From Pseudomonas sp. LB-090624 (GTDB lineage: Bacteria > Pseudomonadota > Gammaproteobacteria > Pseudomonadales > Pseudomonadaceae), in contig NZ_QJRL01000002.1 of assembly GCF_003205205.1 (NCBI RefSeq), positions 1 through 64,000 on the forward strand: DNA of 64,000 nt, in the 5' to 3' direction. Positions 1-8,476 of the stretch are shown here, piece by piece. A program made the translations under genes and the position numbers. Position 1 is the first letter of the stretch. Every line of letters begins with the position of its first letter. The notes under the pieces are model-generated. The model was not told where the DNA came from, searched no databases, and was given only the letters and a program-made list of their open reading frames with translations.

Positions 1-132
1 TGGCACAGGTGTTACTGGCCCGAAACAAACGTAGGAGCGAGCGCAGCTCGCGATGCGCCGCGCGGGCGGCGCTCGATCTCATAGGCGCAGAAGATATCAC
101 GGCGAACGTCCGCAATGGGTCGAAAGCTGCCG
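1..132. repeat. One arm of a composite palindromic repeat, cut by the window edge
   Basis: This stretch matches one arm of the composite element found complete at 3088-3412. Its first 16 bases are the reverse complement of the arm-to-core junction there, so the core and second arm should lie upstream of the window. The arm contains two small palindromes, GCGAGC-GCA-GCTCGC and GCGCCGC-GCG-GGCGGCGC, that could fold as hairpins as in REP elements. The tail, up to about base 132, is also shared with the copy at 3358-3412. Confidence 0.7.
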
Positions 133-319
133 ATCGCGAAACTTCACCAGTCTTCAAGCATGCGCACTAGCTGTCGATGCCGCGCTTCCGGTGATGGGTC
201 AATAAGCTTGGTGGATGGTCGGTAAATCGGTCACGCAAGCTCGTCTTAGTCTTAGCGCCATTCCATCGGTCTTTGCTTTTTTGTTCTGCTCATCCAAGCG
301 TGCTACCACTGTCTGACGC
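133..319. other. Intergenic region, nothing recognised
   Basis: This is the non-coding gap between the repeat arm and the stop codon of the leftward nucleotidyltransferase-like gene. I see no convincing gene, promoter or terminator in it. Confidence 0.5.
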
Positions 320-880
320 TCATTCAACCAACTGAAGCCATGGCCAGCGTGCCTGGTAGCTGGCAGCTTTCGCTCTAAATAAATCTGGACGTGGATTCAA
401 CGCGTTCATCCTAAGCCAGTTGTTCGAGAGGTCGTTCAAACCGTGGGTGCAGTAAAGTTTACCAGTACTGACGTCAACACCAAGGCAGGTCGATCGAATG
501 AGATAGCGGTCGATACCATCCGTTACCTTTTCCAACGGTGAATAGGCCGCGCCGAATTTCTCTTCGTACCACAAATGCACGCGGGCCTGATTGCGGATCT
601 CGACGTGGACGCCTAAATGGGAGAACGCCTGCTGAACCCGGGCAATGACTCGGTCTTCCGCTTCCCATGACAAGTCTGCGTCGAAGTAGGCGATGTCATA
701 GTCCTTGATGCCCCACTCGGCAGGTTTTCCCGAGCGGTGATTCCAGAACGTCTGGAACAATGCCCCTGCAACCAACATGGCATTCGGAATGTCGAGTGTT
801 GCCAGGGTCTCCAACAGCGCCCGGTTTATCGGGTTCTGATGGATGATCTCCAGTAGGTGCTCTTTGTTAAGGGGACACAT
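320..880 (-). CDS. Nucleotidyltransferase family protein (DUF925/NTP_transf_6 type)
   Basis: This 186-residue protein resembles the bacterial nucleotidyltransferase-like family PF06042. Members are small cytosolic proteins with an unknown substrate. Near the N-terminus it has a hydrophobic stretch (LVAGALFQTFWN) followed by KDYDIAYFDADLSWEAED, in which the paired acidic residues of a DxD-like motif would bind metal. The start is ATG with an AAGGA-like ribosome site about 8 bases upstream. It stands alone, between the repeat arm and the AraC/SDR pair. The family call is from remembered motifs, and the biochemical role is unknown. Confidence 0.75.
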   Translation of the reverse strand: MCPLNKEHLLEIIHQNPINRALLETLATLDIPNAMLVAGALFQTFWNHRSGKPAEWGIKDYDIAYFDADLSWEAEDRVIARVQQAFSHLGVHVEIRNQARVHLWYEEKFGAAYSPLEKVTDGIDRYLIRSTCLGVDVSTGKLYCTHGLNDLSNNWLRMNALNPRPDLFRAKAASYQARWPWLQLVE

Positions 881-1073
881 GGATGCCGTCCTTGGTGGCG
901 TCTCAGAACGCTGAGTGTACCTGCCGACATTGTGACCAGTGAAGACAGGGTACCGCTCGATTGCCGCTATCCACCCATGGCAGCATTGGGTCGGCAGCGG
1001 CAGCTCACGACCATCCGCTGTCGACCCCGATCAAGGCCTGATGGGTGCCGGGCAAAACAAGACTGTTCGTAGG

Positions 1074-2015
1074 TCAGTGTGATGACACGAACGGCGATGG
1101 CGTTGTCGGTGCCGGCAATGCATACGTTCGTTTCATCCACGCCACCTCCGCTATGGGTGTGCGGCCGAAAAGGCGTTTGAAGTCGCGGCTAAACTGCGAA
1201 GCACTTTCATAGCCCACCAGAAATGCGGATTTGGCTGCAGTCAAATCGTTACGCAGCATCAGTAATCGTGCTTGATGCAACCGTGTCGACTTGAGGTACT
1301 GCATGGGCGAGGAGTCGGTCACCTTGCGAAAATGCAGATGAAAATTGGGCACGCTCATCTGCGCTTCCCGGGCCAGGGCTTCTACATCCAGATGCTCATG
1401 GTAGCACCTGTGGATTTTATGAATGGCGCGCGTCACCTTGCCGAACTTGCCCTGCTGGGCGATGGCCGCACGTAACGTACCGCCTTGTTCACCGGTAAGG
1501 ATGCGGTAGTAGAGCTCGCGCAGCATCGCCGGACCGAGGATTTGCGCGTCGGCAGGGTTACCCATGACTTCCAAAAAACGCAGGGTCGACTGGCGCAGCG
1601 GTTCGTCCATGGGCGATGCGTACATGCCCATAGGCTGAGCCGCGCTGAAGTTCCAGATCTCATCCACCTGCTGAATCATCTCGCCGGCCAGGGTGAAATC
1701 CAGACGCAGGTACACCGCCAGCATTGGCTCCGCCTCGCTGGCGTCAGTCTCCATCGTAAAAGGCACCGGCACCGAAACCACCAGATAATGCTGGGCGTCA
1801 TAGACGTAAACTTCATCACCCAGATAGCCGCGTTTCTGCCCCTGACAGAGGATGACGATGCCGGGTTCATACAAAACTGGCGTACGTGTCAGTGGCCGGT
1901 TGGAACGCAGAAAACGCACATCATCCATTGGGCTCAGGTTGTAACCCTCCAACGGCGCAAGCTGGCTCATCAACTGCACCATACGCGCTGTACTCGGGTC
2001 CTTGGGTTTTGGCAT
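1074..2015 (-). CDS. AraC family transcriptional regulator
   Basis: A regulator of about 313 residues, with an N-terminal cupin-like AraC_N sensor domain (about residues 15-170) and a C-terminal AraC/XylS helix-turn-helix pair (about 200-300). The end of the second helix-turn-helix carries the characteristic GYESASQFSRDFKRLFGRTP segment. The reading frame is open to a GTG at 2033. I prefer the ATG at 2015, which has GGAG 11 bases upstream. The gene starts 27 bases after the stop of the SDR gene on the same strand, so the two are probably co-transcribed. AraC_N regulators often sit beside the oxidoreductase they control, which is an inference here. The inducer is unknown. Confidence 0.85.
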   Translation of the reverse strand: MPKPKDPSTARMVQLMSQLAPLEGYNLSPMDDVRFLRSNRPLTRTPVLYEPGIVILCQGQKRGYLGDEVYVYDAQHYLVVSVPVPFTMETDASEAEPMLAVYLRLDFTLAGEMIQQVDEIWNFSAAQPMGMYASPMDEPLRQSTLRFLEVMGNPADAQILGPAMLRELYYRILTGEQGGTLRAAIAQQGKFGKVTRAIHKIHRCYHEHLDVEALAREAQMSVPNFHLHFRKVTDSSPMQYLKSTRLHQARLLMLRNDLTAAKSAFLVGYESASQFSRDFKRLFGRTPIAEVAWMKRTYALPAPTTPSPFVSSH

Positions 2016-2042
2016 CGAATGCACGATCTCCACATTTTTTGC

Positions 2043-2876
2043 TCAACCGTCCGTAGAACAGCTAAGCGCCTCCCATTGCTTGATACTCTCCGCCGTCCGG
2101 TGCAGCTTGTCACGCACCAGTGCCAGGGCGTCGCTGCCCAGCAGCAGGTGAGCCGGCGGGGTGGGACTGGCGATAATCGTCAGCATGGCGCGTGCGGCTT
2201 TCTGCGGGTCGCCCAGTTGATGGCCGTTTTTTTCCTCGCGCGCTTTGCGCACCGGGTCGAAGCTCGCATCGTAGTCACTGATACTGCGCGGCGTACGCTG
2301 CATCGAACGCCCCGCCCAGTCAGTGCGAAACGACCCTGGTGCTACGGCGGTGACAAAAATATTGAAGGGTGCGAGCTCTTTGCTCAACGCGTCAGAGATG
2401 CCCTCCAGTGCAAATTTGCTGCCGCAGTAATAGGCAATGCCCGGCATGGTGATATAGCCGCCCATGGAAGTGATATTGAGGATATGCCCTACCCGCCGCT
2501 GGCGAAAATACGGCACGAACGCCTTGGTCACCGCCACTGCGCCAACTACATTCACGTCGAACTGACGGCGCATTTCCTCCAATGGCGACTCCTCGAAAAC
2601 ACCCTCGTGGCCATAACCCGCATTATTGACCAGCACATCCACCGGGCCATGCTGATGCTCAACAGCGGCAACCACTGCGTCGATGGCAGTGATGTGGGTA
2701 ACGTCCAGCACCACGCCATGGGCCCGCTCAGGCGATAGCGCCTCGAACGTTGCCAGGGCGGATTCGCTGCGAACAGTGCCGATCACTCGATGCCCCTGCA
2801 CGAGCGCTTCCTTAGCCAGGGCCTGACCAAAGCCACTGCTGACGCCGGTGATAAAGAGGGTTTTCTCAGCACTCAT
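2043..2876 (-). CDS. Short-chain dehydrogenase/reductase (SDR)
   Basis: A classical SDR of 277 residues. The N-terminus carries the nucleotide-binding TGVSSGFGQALA glycine motif, followed by the NNAGYGHEG stabilising motif. The active site is Ser in the ITSMGG region and YYCGSK (the YxxxK catalytic pair). It would be a cytosolic NAD(P)-dependent oxidoreductase of unknown substrate. The open frame extends upstream to 3044, but the ATG at 2876 has AGGAG 8 bases ahead and begins directly before the Rossmann motif, so I place the start there. An AraC regulator follows immediately, and a composite repeat lies upstream beyond the promoter region. Confidence 0.9.
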   Translation of the reverse strand: MSAEKTLFITGVSSGFGQALAKEALVQGHRVIGTVRSESALATFEALSPERAHGVVLDVTHITAIDAVVAAVEHQHGPVDVLVNNAGYGHEGVFEESPLEEMRRQFDVNVVGAVAVTKAFVPYFRQRRVGHILNITSMGGYITMPGIAYYCGSKFALEGISDALSKELAPFNIFVTAVAPGSFRTDWAGRSMQRTPRSISDYDASFDPVRKAREEKNGHQLGDPQKAARAMLTIIASPTPPAHLLLGSDALALVRDKLHRTAESIKQWEALSCSTDG

Positions 2877-3087
2877 GGGGTGCACTCCTGAAGAAATAAG
2901 GTGAGGCCATGTTAGGGCTGAGAGTGGTGAGGGACTATGCCGGATTGGATTTGAGTATTGCCTGATCCTATCTGGGTGCTCGGTGGACGCTGCTGATAAA
3001 AATCTAGACCCCAGGAAGCATGGGGTAGATCTACAGGCTTCCATCTAAACGTCTCCCATGGCCGAAATTTTCGGGTCACACGACTGA

Positions 3088-3412
3088 CCGCTGTCGACCC
3101 ATAGCGGACGTTCACCGTGATATCTTCTGCGCCTATGAGATCGAGCGCCGCCCGCGCGGCGCATCGCGAGCTGCGCTCGCTCCTACGTTTGTTTCGGGCC
3201 AGTAATACCTGTGCCAATCGCGCGCGATCGTCTTGTTGGTGCGACGCAACATCGCGTCATGCGCCAAAGCCTTCGCGCGCAAACCTCACAGGAATAATTG
3301 GCCCGAAATAGACGTAGGAGCGAGCGCAGCTCGCGATGCGCCGCGCGGGCGGCGCTCGATCTCATAGGCGCAGACGATCTCATGGCGAACGTCCGCAATG
3401 GCTCGAAAGCTG
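3088..3412. repeat. Composite inverted repeat with conserved core (copy A)
   Basis: Two long arms in inverted orientation (about 3088-3203 and 3299-3412) flank a core of about 95 bp at 3204-3298. Each arm carries the same GC-rich double palindrome seen at 1-132. The core is also recognisably conserved in the second full copy at 13884-14110, for example the stretch ending cacaggaataa just before the right arm. The short open frames here run through the palindromes and look spurious. This is a BIME-like arrangement, and I see no transposase nearby. The rest of the gap from 2877 to 3460 holds only the SDR promoter region and no gene. Confidence 0.75.
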
Positions 3413-3460
3413 AAGTCCGCGTCCGGAGGCTAGCGACCCATAGTGGGTCATCTGTGCCTC

Positions 3461-5089
3461 TCAGGTCGTCACCCCCACGAAGCATTCCACTCGGTTTCGC
3501 CCCGTTTCTTTAGCCCGGTAAAGGCATTCATCCGCACGTTTGAGAACTGTCTCGCACGCCATGGTGGCATCGTCGCAACTTGCCACTCCAATCGATACGG
3601 TGATGCGGCCCACGATCGGGATCTCGCTGTTCGCGACAGCCTCACGAACCCGTTCTGCAATCAGGTTCGCGACATCCGTGCCTGCGTCGGGCAGTATCAG
3701 CAGAAACTCCTCGCCGCCGGCCCTGCACGCCAGATCAGCGGCCCGGCAATGCTCCATAAGCGTCTGTGCGACCTGCCTGATTGCCAAGTCGCCTTTGTCG
3801 TGGCCGAAAGTGTCATTGACCCGCTTGAAGTGGTCGATGTCTACCGACAACACCGAGTAGTTTCGCCCGGCCGTTCGCAAGCCTTGCAACTCATCGTCCA
3901 TTGCCCTGCGGTTGGCCAATCCGGTGAGCGGGTCGGTAAGGGCCTGGCGGTTGAGCCGGCCCATCTTCGCCTGCAGCAACTGCACCCCTGCCAGCATGGC
4001 CTGGCGAATGGCCGCTGCTTCACGGTACCAAGCATTGACCCGACGCAGGTCCTCGGTGGTTTGCGGGGCGGCCAGCTGGCCGGCGATCCTGGAAAGCTCA
4101 CGCAAAGGCCGTGAGATCATCAGCGCACCGGCACCAATCAAGATGATGCCGATGATCGCAGCCGGGACCATGCCCATTACCATGTCGCGCATCAACGTAC
4201 TCAGTGGTGCCAGACTTGCGTCCTGCGGCTGCTGGGCAACCACTGCCCAACCCGCGCCCGATACCTGGGCATATCCCGCCAGCATCGGGATGCCTTTGTA
4301 GTTGCGCACCGCCATGGAGCCGCTACGGCCCAGTAACGCGGCGTCTACTGTTTTGCTGTAGCCAAGCTTTTCGCCAATCCGCGCACTGTCTGGGTGATAG
4401 AGCAATTGTCGATCCCGGTCGGCAACGAACGCAAAAGTGCCCTCATGGTAAAAGTGCTGGCTGATCAACGTATGCAGTGCACTTTCCTGCTGCAGATAAA
4501 TGGAGCCACCCACAATGCCGACAAAGCGGTGGGCAGCGTCGAAGACCGGTACGGCAACGAATACCACCCTGTTGCCAGCAGCCGACATATAGGCAGAGCT
4601 GACGTAGGGTTGGCGCGCTGCAAGTGCCTGATTGACCGCCTCAGAGCCCAATGTCGAGCCATTCATCTGTAGGGTGTCAGGGAATACATCCAAGACTTTG
4701 GAGGTGGCGTCGACGATGATGATGGCGTTGAAATCAGCGTCCTGTTGCTGCAGTCGCAGCGTCTCGGCATGCATGATTTCAGCGCTGCCCCAGTGGCTGC
4801 CCAGTCGTTCGGCACTGAATTGCAAATGGCTCTGCGCCCCACGGATGAATTCCTCGATGCTCGATGCGAGCTTGGCTGCATACGCACTGTTCGATAGCAA
4901 GGCGTGCTCGATCAGTGCTTCACGCTGCACCCGATAGGCGGTGACCAGGCCGTTGACCAAGGTCGCCAGCATGGCCACCAGCACCAGGCCAAGAATCAGC
5001 AGCCGCAAGTCGAGTACCTTCGCCAAGCTGCGGGGTCCGCCCAATTGTGTGTCGGGTGGTGGTTGCTGTTCGCCAGGCTGGTTAATCAC
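3461..5089 (-). CDS. Membrane-bound diguanylate cyclase with Cache sensor domain
   Basis: A predicted inner-membrane enzyme of 542 residues that makes cyclic di-GMP from two GTP. There is a membrane helix at about residues 29-51, a periplasmic double-Cache-like sensor at about 55-300, a second helix at about 304-326, and a GGDEF domain at about 380-542. The active site is GGEEF (residues 458-462). An RAAD product-inhibition I-site sits five residues upstream (449-452), so feedback control is likely intact. The frame runs to a TTG at 5110. I prefer GTG at 5089, which has a GAGGG ribosome site about 9 bases upstream. It is transcribed alone, with no EAL or PAS domain. The ligand is unknown. Confidence 0.88.
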   Translation of the reverse strand: MINQPGEQQPPPDTQLGGPRSLAKVLDLRLLILGLVLVAMLATLVNGLVTAYRVQREALIEHALLSNSAYAAKLASSIEEFIRGAQSHLQFSAERLGSHWGSAEIMHAETLRLQQQDADFNAIIIVDATSKVLDVFPDTLQMNGSTLGSEAVNQALAARQPYVSSAYMSAAGNRVVFVAVPVFDAAHRFVGIVGGSIYLQQESALHTLISQHFYHEGTFAFVADRDRQLLYHPDSARIGEKLGYSKTVDAALLGRSGSMAVRNYKGIPMLAGYAQVSGAGWAVVAQQPQDASLAPLSTLMRDMVMGMVPAAIIGIILIGAGALMISRPLRELSRIAGQLAAPQTTEDLRRVNAWYREAAAIRQAMLAGVQLLQAKMGRLNRQALTDPLTGLANRRAMDDELQGLRTAGRNYSVLSVDIDHFKRVNDTFGHDKGDLAIRQVAQTLMEHCRAADLACRAGGEEFLLILPDAGTDVANLIAERVREAVANSEIPIVGRITVSIGVASCDDATMACETVLKRADECLYRAKETGRNRVECFVGVTT

Positions 5090-5397
5090 GGCTGCGGGCC
5101 CTCCCCTCAAGCCATCGCGCCGCTACTATTGTTGACAGCTTCATGCCCTCTCCTTGACTGCTTCCCCAGCAGGCCCGCTGGCCTGGGCTAACCATAGCCA
5201 ATCCCGGATTACCCGCAACTGTGCGCCGCTCGATCATACCGGGCCATGGCTGACGAAACCGGTGCCTCGGCTGACGTCGTGGAACACGATCATTGAGGCT
5301 AGATTAAAGGTGCACAAAGACTTGATGCCGGCAACTGAATGCTGTCTGAAGCCGACTATGCTGGAAGCAACTCACTCGCAGGCACAGGGGCTGATAA

Positions 5398-7034
5398 ATG
5401 AGCAGGCAGCGCAGGTTCGGAGGGGTTGCTTGGCTGACGCTGCTTATCCACGTGCTGTTTTCCCCTCTGCTTCATGCGGACACACCTGGGGCCGTACCCG
5501 AGATAGAGGGTGTCGTTGCCGAGCCCGCCCCCCTGACCGTCATGAACCGCACGGTATTGGTGTTTCGTGCGTCCCTGCTGGGCGAAACACCTGCGGTGCG
5601 TGCCCAGCGCGCCAAGAAGGTCATCGAGGACACGCTCCAGGAAACCAATGACCTGGAGGTCCGCCTCGACCCTATTCTGCACAGCTACCTGGTGCTGCTT
5701 GGCGGGCGCCGTGCCTTCATTGTGACGCCACTGGATGCTGCGGCCGATAGCATCACAGCGGGCGAGGCAGCCGAGCAGGCGGCCGAGAATCTGCGTTTGG
5801 TTGTGGAGGAAACCCGTCAGGCGCGTAGCCTGCGCTTTTTGCTCACCGCGATAGGCTACAGCGCTGCAGCCACTTTGATCTTTTTCATTCTGGCCAAGGC
5901 CGCAGGCTACTGTCGACGCAAGCTCCTGGGGCTGTTACCTGCATTGATGGGCAAACATTCCGAGCGTTTCAAGGTCGGCCACACGCCACTGTTCGACCTG
6001 CAAAACCTCTACTACCTGATCGACCGCTCGCTGTGGCTGCTGACTGGTTGGTACTGTTGTTGCTGTGCTACCAGTGGCTCGGCTTCGTACTCTCTCAGTT
6101 CCCCTATACCCGGTCTTGGGGTGAAAGCCTCAATATCCACCTGATGGATCTGCTCGACTACCTGATCAGCGGCATCCTGCATGCCCTGCCCGGCCTGGCG
6201 GTTGCACTGTCGATCTTCTTCATCGCCCGTGGCATCAGCGCTTTCTCCAAGCGCGTGCTACGGCGCATGGCACGCCCGGGCACGTTGAAGTGGCTGACCA
6301 CCGAAACCTTGCAACCGACCATGCGCCTGACTTCGCTGGCGATCTGGCTATTCGCGCTGGTGATGGCCTACCCCTACCTGCCAGGGTCAGGTACCGATGC
6401 TTTCAAGGGGCTGTCAGTGTTGCTCGGTCTGATGATTTCGCTGGGTGCAACCAGCGTCATCGGCCAAGGCGCTGCGGGGTTGATCCTCACCTACACCCGC
6501 ACGCTGCGCGTCGGTGAATTTGTGCGCGTAGCCGACTACGAGGGCACAGTGACCGAGGTGGGCATGTTCACCACGACGATTCGCACCGGGCTTGGCGAAG
6601 TCCTGACACTTCCCAACTCCATGATTACCGGCTCGGTCACGAAGAACTATTCACGCATCGTGCAAGGGCCAGGCTATGTGGTCGATACCGTTGTGACCAT
6701 CGGCTATGACACGCCTTGGCGCCAGGTCGAGGCGATGCTGCTGGAAGCGGCGAGGCGCACCGAGGGCGTGTTGCAGGAGCCCCAACCCCAGGTATTCCAG
6801 ACGGCACTTTCGGACTTCTACCCAGAATATCGCTTGGTGGCCCAAGCCATTCCCTCAGAACCCAGACCACGCGCGTTGCTGCTGAGCCTGCTGCACGCCA
6901 ATATCCAGGATGTGTTCAACGAGTTTGGCGTGCAGATCATGTCGCCCCACTACCTCGGCGATCCGGAACAACCCAAATGGGTGCCCAAGGACCAGTGGCA
7001 TGCGGCCCCATCCAAGCCTGAAAACACTGCTTGA
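5398..7034 (+). pseudogene. Mechanosensitive channel (MscS family), interrupted by a frameshift
   Basis: The first part (5398 to about 6035) encodes a signal peptide, a periplasmic segment and a membrane helix in one frame, ending at 6144 in a nonsensical tail. The second part continues in the -1 frame from about 6033 to 7034. It carries several more membrane helices and the MscS pore/beta domain (GLMISLGATSVIGQGAAGLILTY, then LPNSMITGS). Joined, they give about 545 residues, a normal length for the larger MscS-like proteins. The overlap near 6033-6060 (RSLWLLTG in one frame, ADWLVLLLL in the other) is what a one-base deletion would produce. No slippery heptamer is visible. It is either a true mutation or a sequencing error. 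Confidence 0.75.
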
Positions 7035-7045
7035 GCCATGTTCGC

Positions 7046-7153
7046 TCAGGGGGTGGTCAGCGCAATGATCACCGGCCCCCAGAGCGCCAGCAGCACATTC
7101 GAGATGGCATAGCACAGGGTAAAGCCGATGACCGGCGTATTGCTGCCGGCGGC
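7046..7153 (-). pseudogene. C-terminal remnant of an aspartate:alanine antiporter-like permease
   Basis: Read on the minus strand, these bases encode 35 residues and a stop, including NTPVIGFTLCYAISN and WGPVIIALT. This looks like the last membrane helix of AspT-family aspartate:alanine exchangers. No upstream coding sequence remains, because within a few codons the frame runs into AT-rich sequence unlike the family. It sits in the 200-base gap between the damaged channel gene and pqiA. I read it as the 3' scrap of a deleted gene. Confidence 0.5.
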
Positions 7154-7238
7154 TGAAAAATCTGAATTATTTGCCGAATGCTCCAGCGCTTCTATATTCA
7201 CCTAGACCCTGAATCAGTGCATTTCATTGAGCGACCCC

Positions 7239-7835
7239 ATGCCGACAACGGACGCGTTGATTATCTGCGAGCACTGCGATTGCGTGTATAAAAAATCCAC
7301 GCTCGGCAAGCACCAGAAAACTATCTGTGTCAGGTGTGGTGGGGTATTGGAGCGCTATAACGGTTTGACCGTGCAACAGCGCCTGGCGCTCACGTTCACC
7401 GCGGCAATATTGTGGCTGTTCGCGAATTTCTATCCGGTAATGAGCATCAGCCTGAAAGGCCTCAAGAACAGCGCGACATTATGGGACTCGGTGGTTGCCC
7501 TGAGCCAAGGCCCGATCACCTTCATGGCCATGGTCGCAGCCATATCGATCATCATCGCCCCGGGGTTCCAGGTGGTGCTGCTGGTATGGGTACTGAGTTT
7601 CGCTCTGGCCTCCCGTCGCGCACCCGGCTTCAAACCGGCGATGCGCTGGCTGGAAACATTGCGCCCGTGGAGCATGCTCGAGGTGTGCCTGCTTGGGGCA
7701 ATGGTAGCGGTATTCAAATTAGCCGGCATGCTCGACGTTTTGCCCGGCATCGGCCTTTTCGCATTGGCCGTGCTCAGTCTGCTGATGATCCGCATCGCCG
7801 GGCGCGACATCCGCGAGTTATGGGACATCCTATGA
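7239..7835 (+). CDS. pqiA: Paraquat-inducible protein A, first half-size subunit
   Basis: An inner-membrane protein of 198 residues with an N-terminal zinc-ribbon (CxxC at residues 10-13 and 30-33) and four predicted membrane helices, the PqiA fold. E. coli PqiA has two such units in one chain. Here the two units are separate genes, and the second begins within the stop of this one (ATGA at 7832). PqiA acts with the MCE protein PqiB and the lipoprotein PqiC in lipid traffic between inner and outer membranes. The frame can also start at a TTG at 7227. Neither start has a clear ribosome site, and I use the ATG. Confidence 0.85.
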   Translation: MPTTDALIICEHCDCVYKKSTLGKHQKTICVRCGGVLERYNGLTVQQRLALTFTAAILWLFANFYPVMSISLKGLKNSATLWDSVVALSQGPITFMAMVAAISIIIAPGFQVVLLVWVLSFALASRRAPGFKPAMRWLETLRPWSMLEVCLLGAMVAVFKLAGMLDVLPGIGLFALAVLSLLMIRIAGRDIRELWDIL

Positions 7836-8476
7836 ATCCGCCACCAACGGCCAGCCAGCTCCACCTGTGCCTGTGCCACAGCTGTGGTCTGGCTTGCGAC
7901 ATGACTGACGAGCCGCACCACTGCCCACGGTGTGATGCCCCCTTGCACCGGCGCAAGACCAACTCCCTGACGCGCACCTGGGCATACATGCTTGCAGCCC
8001 TGGCGTTCTATGTGCCGGCCAACCTGTTGCCGGTGATGAACACAACGATGTTGGGTGATGGGGCCGACAGCACCATCATGAGCGGCGTGCTGGAGTTCTG
8101 GGAGCATGGCGCGTGGGATATCGCGCTGATTATCTTCATTGCCAGCATCGCAGTACCCGGCATCAAGTTCGTTGCTCTTTCGATGCTGCTGATCACTGTG
8201 CAGCGTGGCAGCCAATGGGCGCGTAAAGAGCGTTCTAAGCTGTACCGCTTTGTCGAGCTGATCGGGTACTGGTCGATGCTGGACGTGCTGGTGGTTGCCC
8301 TGGTGGCCGCACTGGTGAAATTCCAGGCCCTGGGTGACATCGAGCCGCGACCCGGCATTTTGTTCTTCGGCCTGGTGGTGGTCTTCACCATGCTTTCAGC
8401 AATGAGTTTCGACCCGCGTCTGATCTGGGAAAGCCCAGCCTCCGAGGAGCCCATGGATGAAACCATCCATCAATGA
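7832..8476 (+). CDS. pqiA: Paraquat-inducible protein A, second half-size subunit
   Basis: A membrane protein of 214 residues with the same layout as the preceding gene: a zinc-ribbon with cysteines at 15/18 and 31/34, then four hydrophobic helices and the GYWSMLDVLVVAL region typical of PqiA. Its ATG overlaps the upstream stop by four bases, and its own end overlaps the pqiB start by 20 bases, so the three genes are translationally coupled. It presumably pairs with the first PqiA half to form the inner-membrane anchor of the MCE system. Confidence 0.88.
   Translation: MNPPPTASQLHLCLCHSCGLACDMTDEPHHCPRCDAPLHRRKTNSLTRTWAYMLAALAFYVPANLLPVMNTTMLGDGADSTIMSGVLEFWEHGAWDIALIIFIASIAVPGIKFVALSMLLITVQRGSQWARKERSKLYRFVELIGYWSMLDVLVVALVAALVKFQALGDIEPRPGILFFGLVVVFTMLSAMSFDPRLIWESPASEEPMDETIHQ

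Noticed and set aside
3117..3513. Short open frames on both strands in the composite repeat
   Set aside because: They run through the palindromic arms, recur in every repeat copy, and have no ribosome sites. They look like by-products of the repeat.
6033..6144. Programmed -1 frameshift in the MscS gene
   Set aside because: No slippery heptamer or clear downstream structure is visible, and this channel family is not known to use frameshifting. A deletion or sequencing error is simpler.
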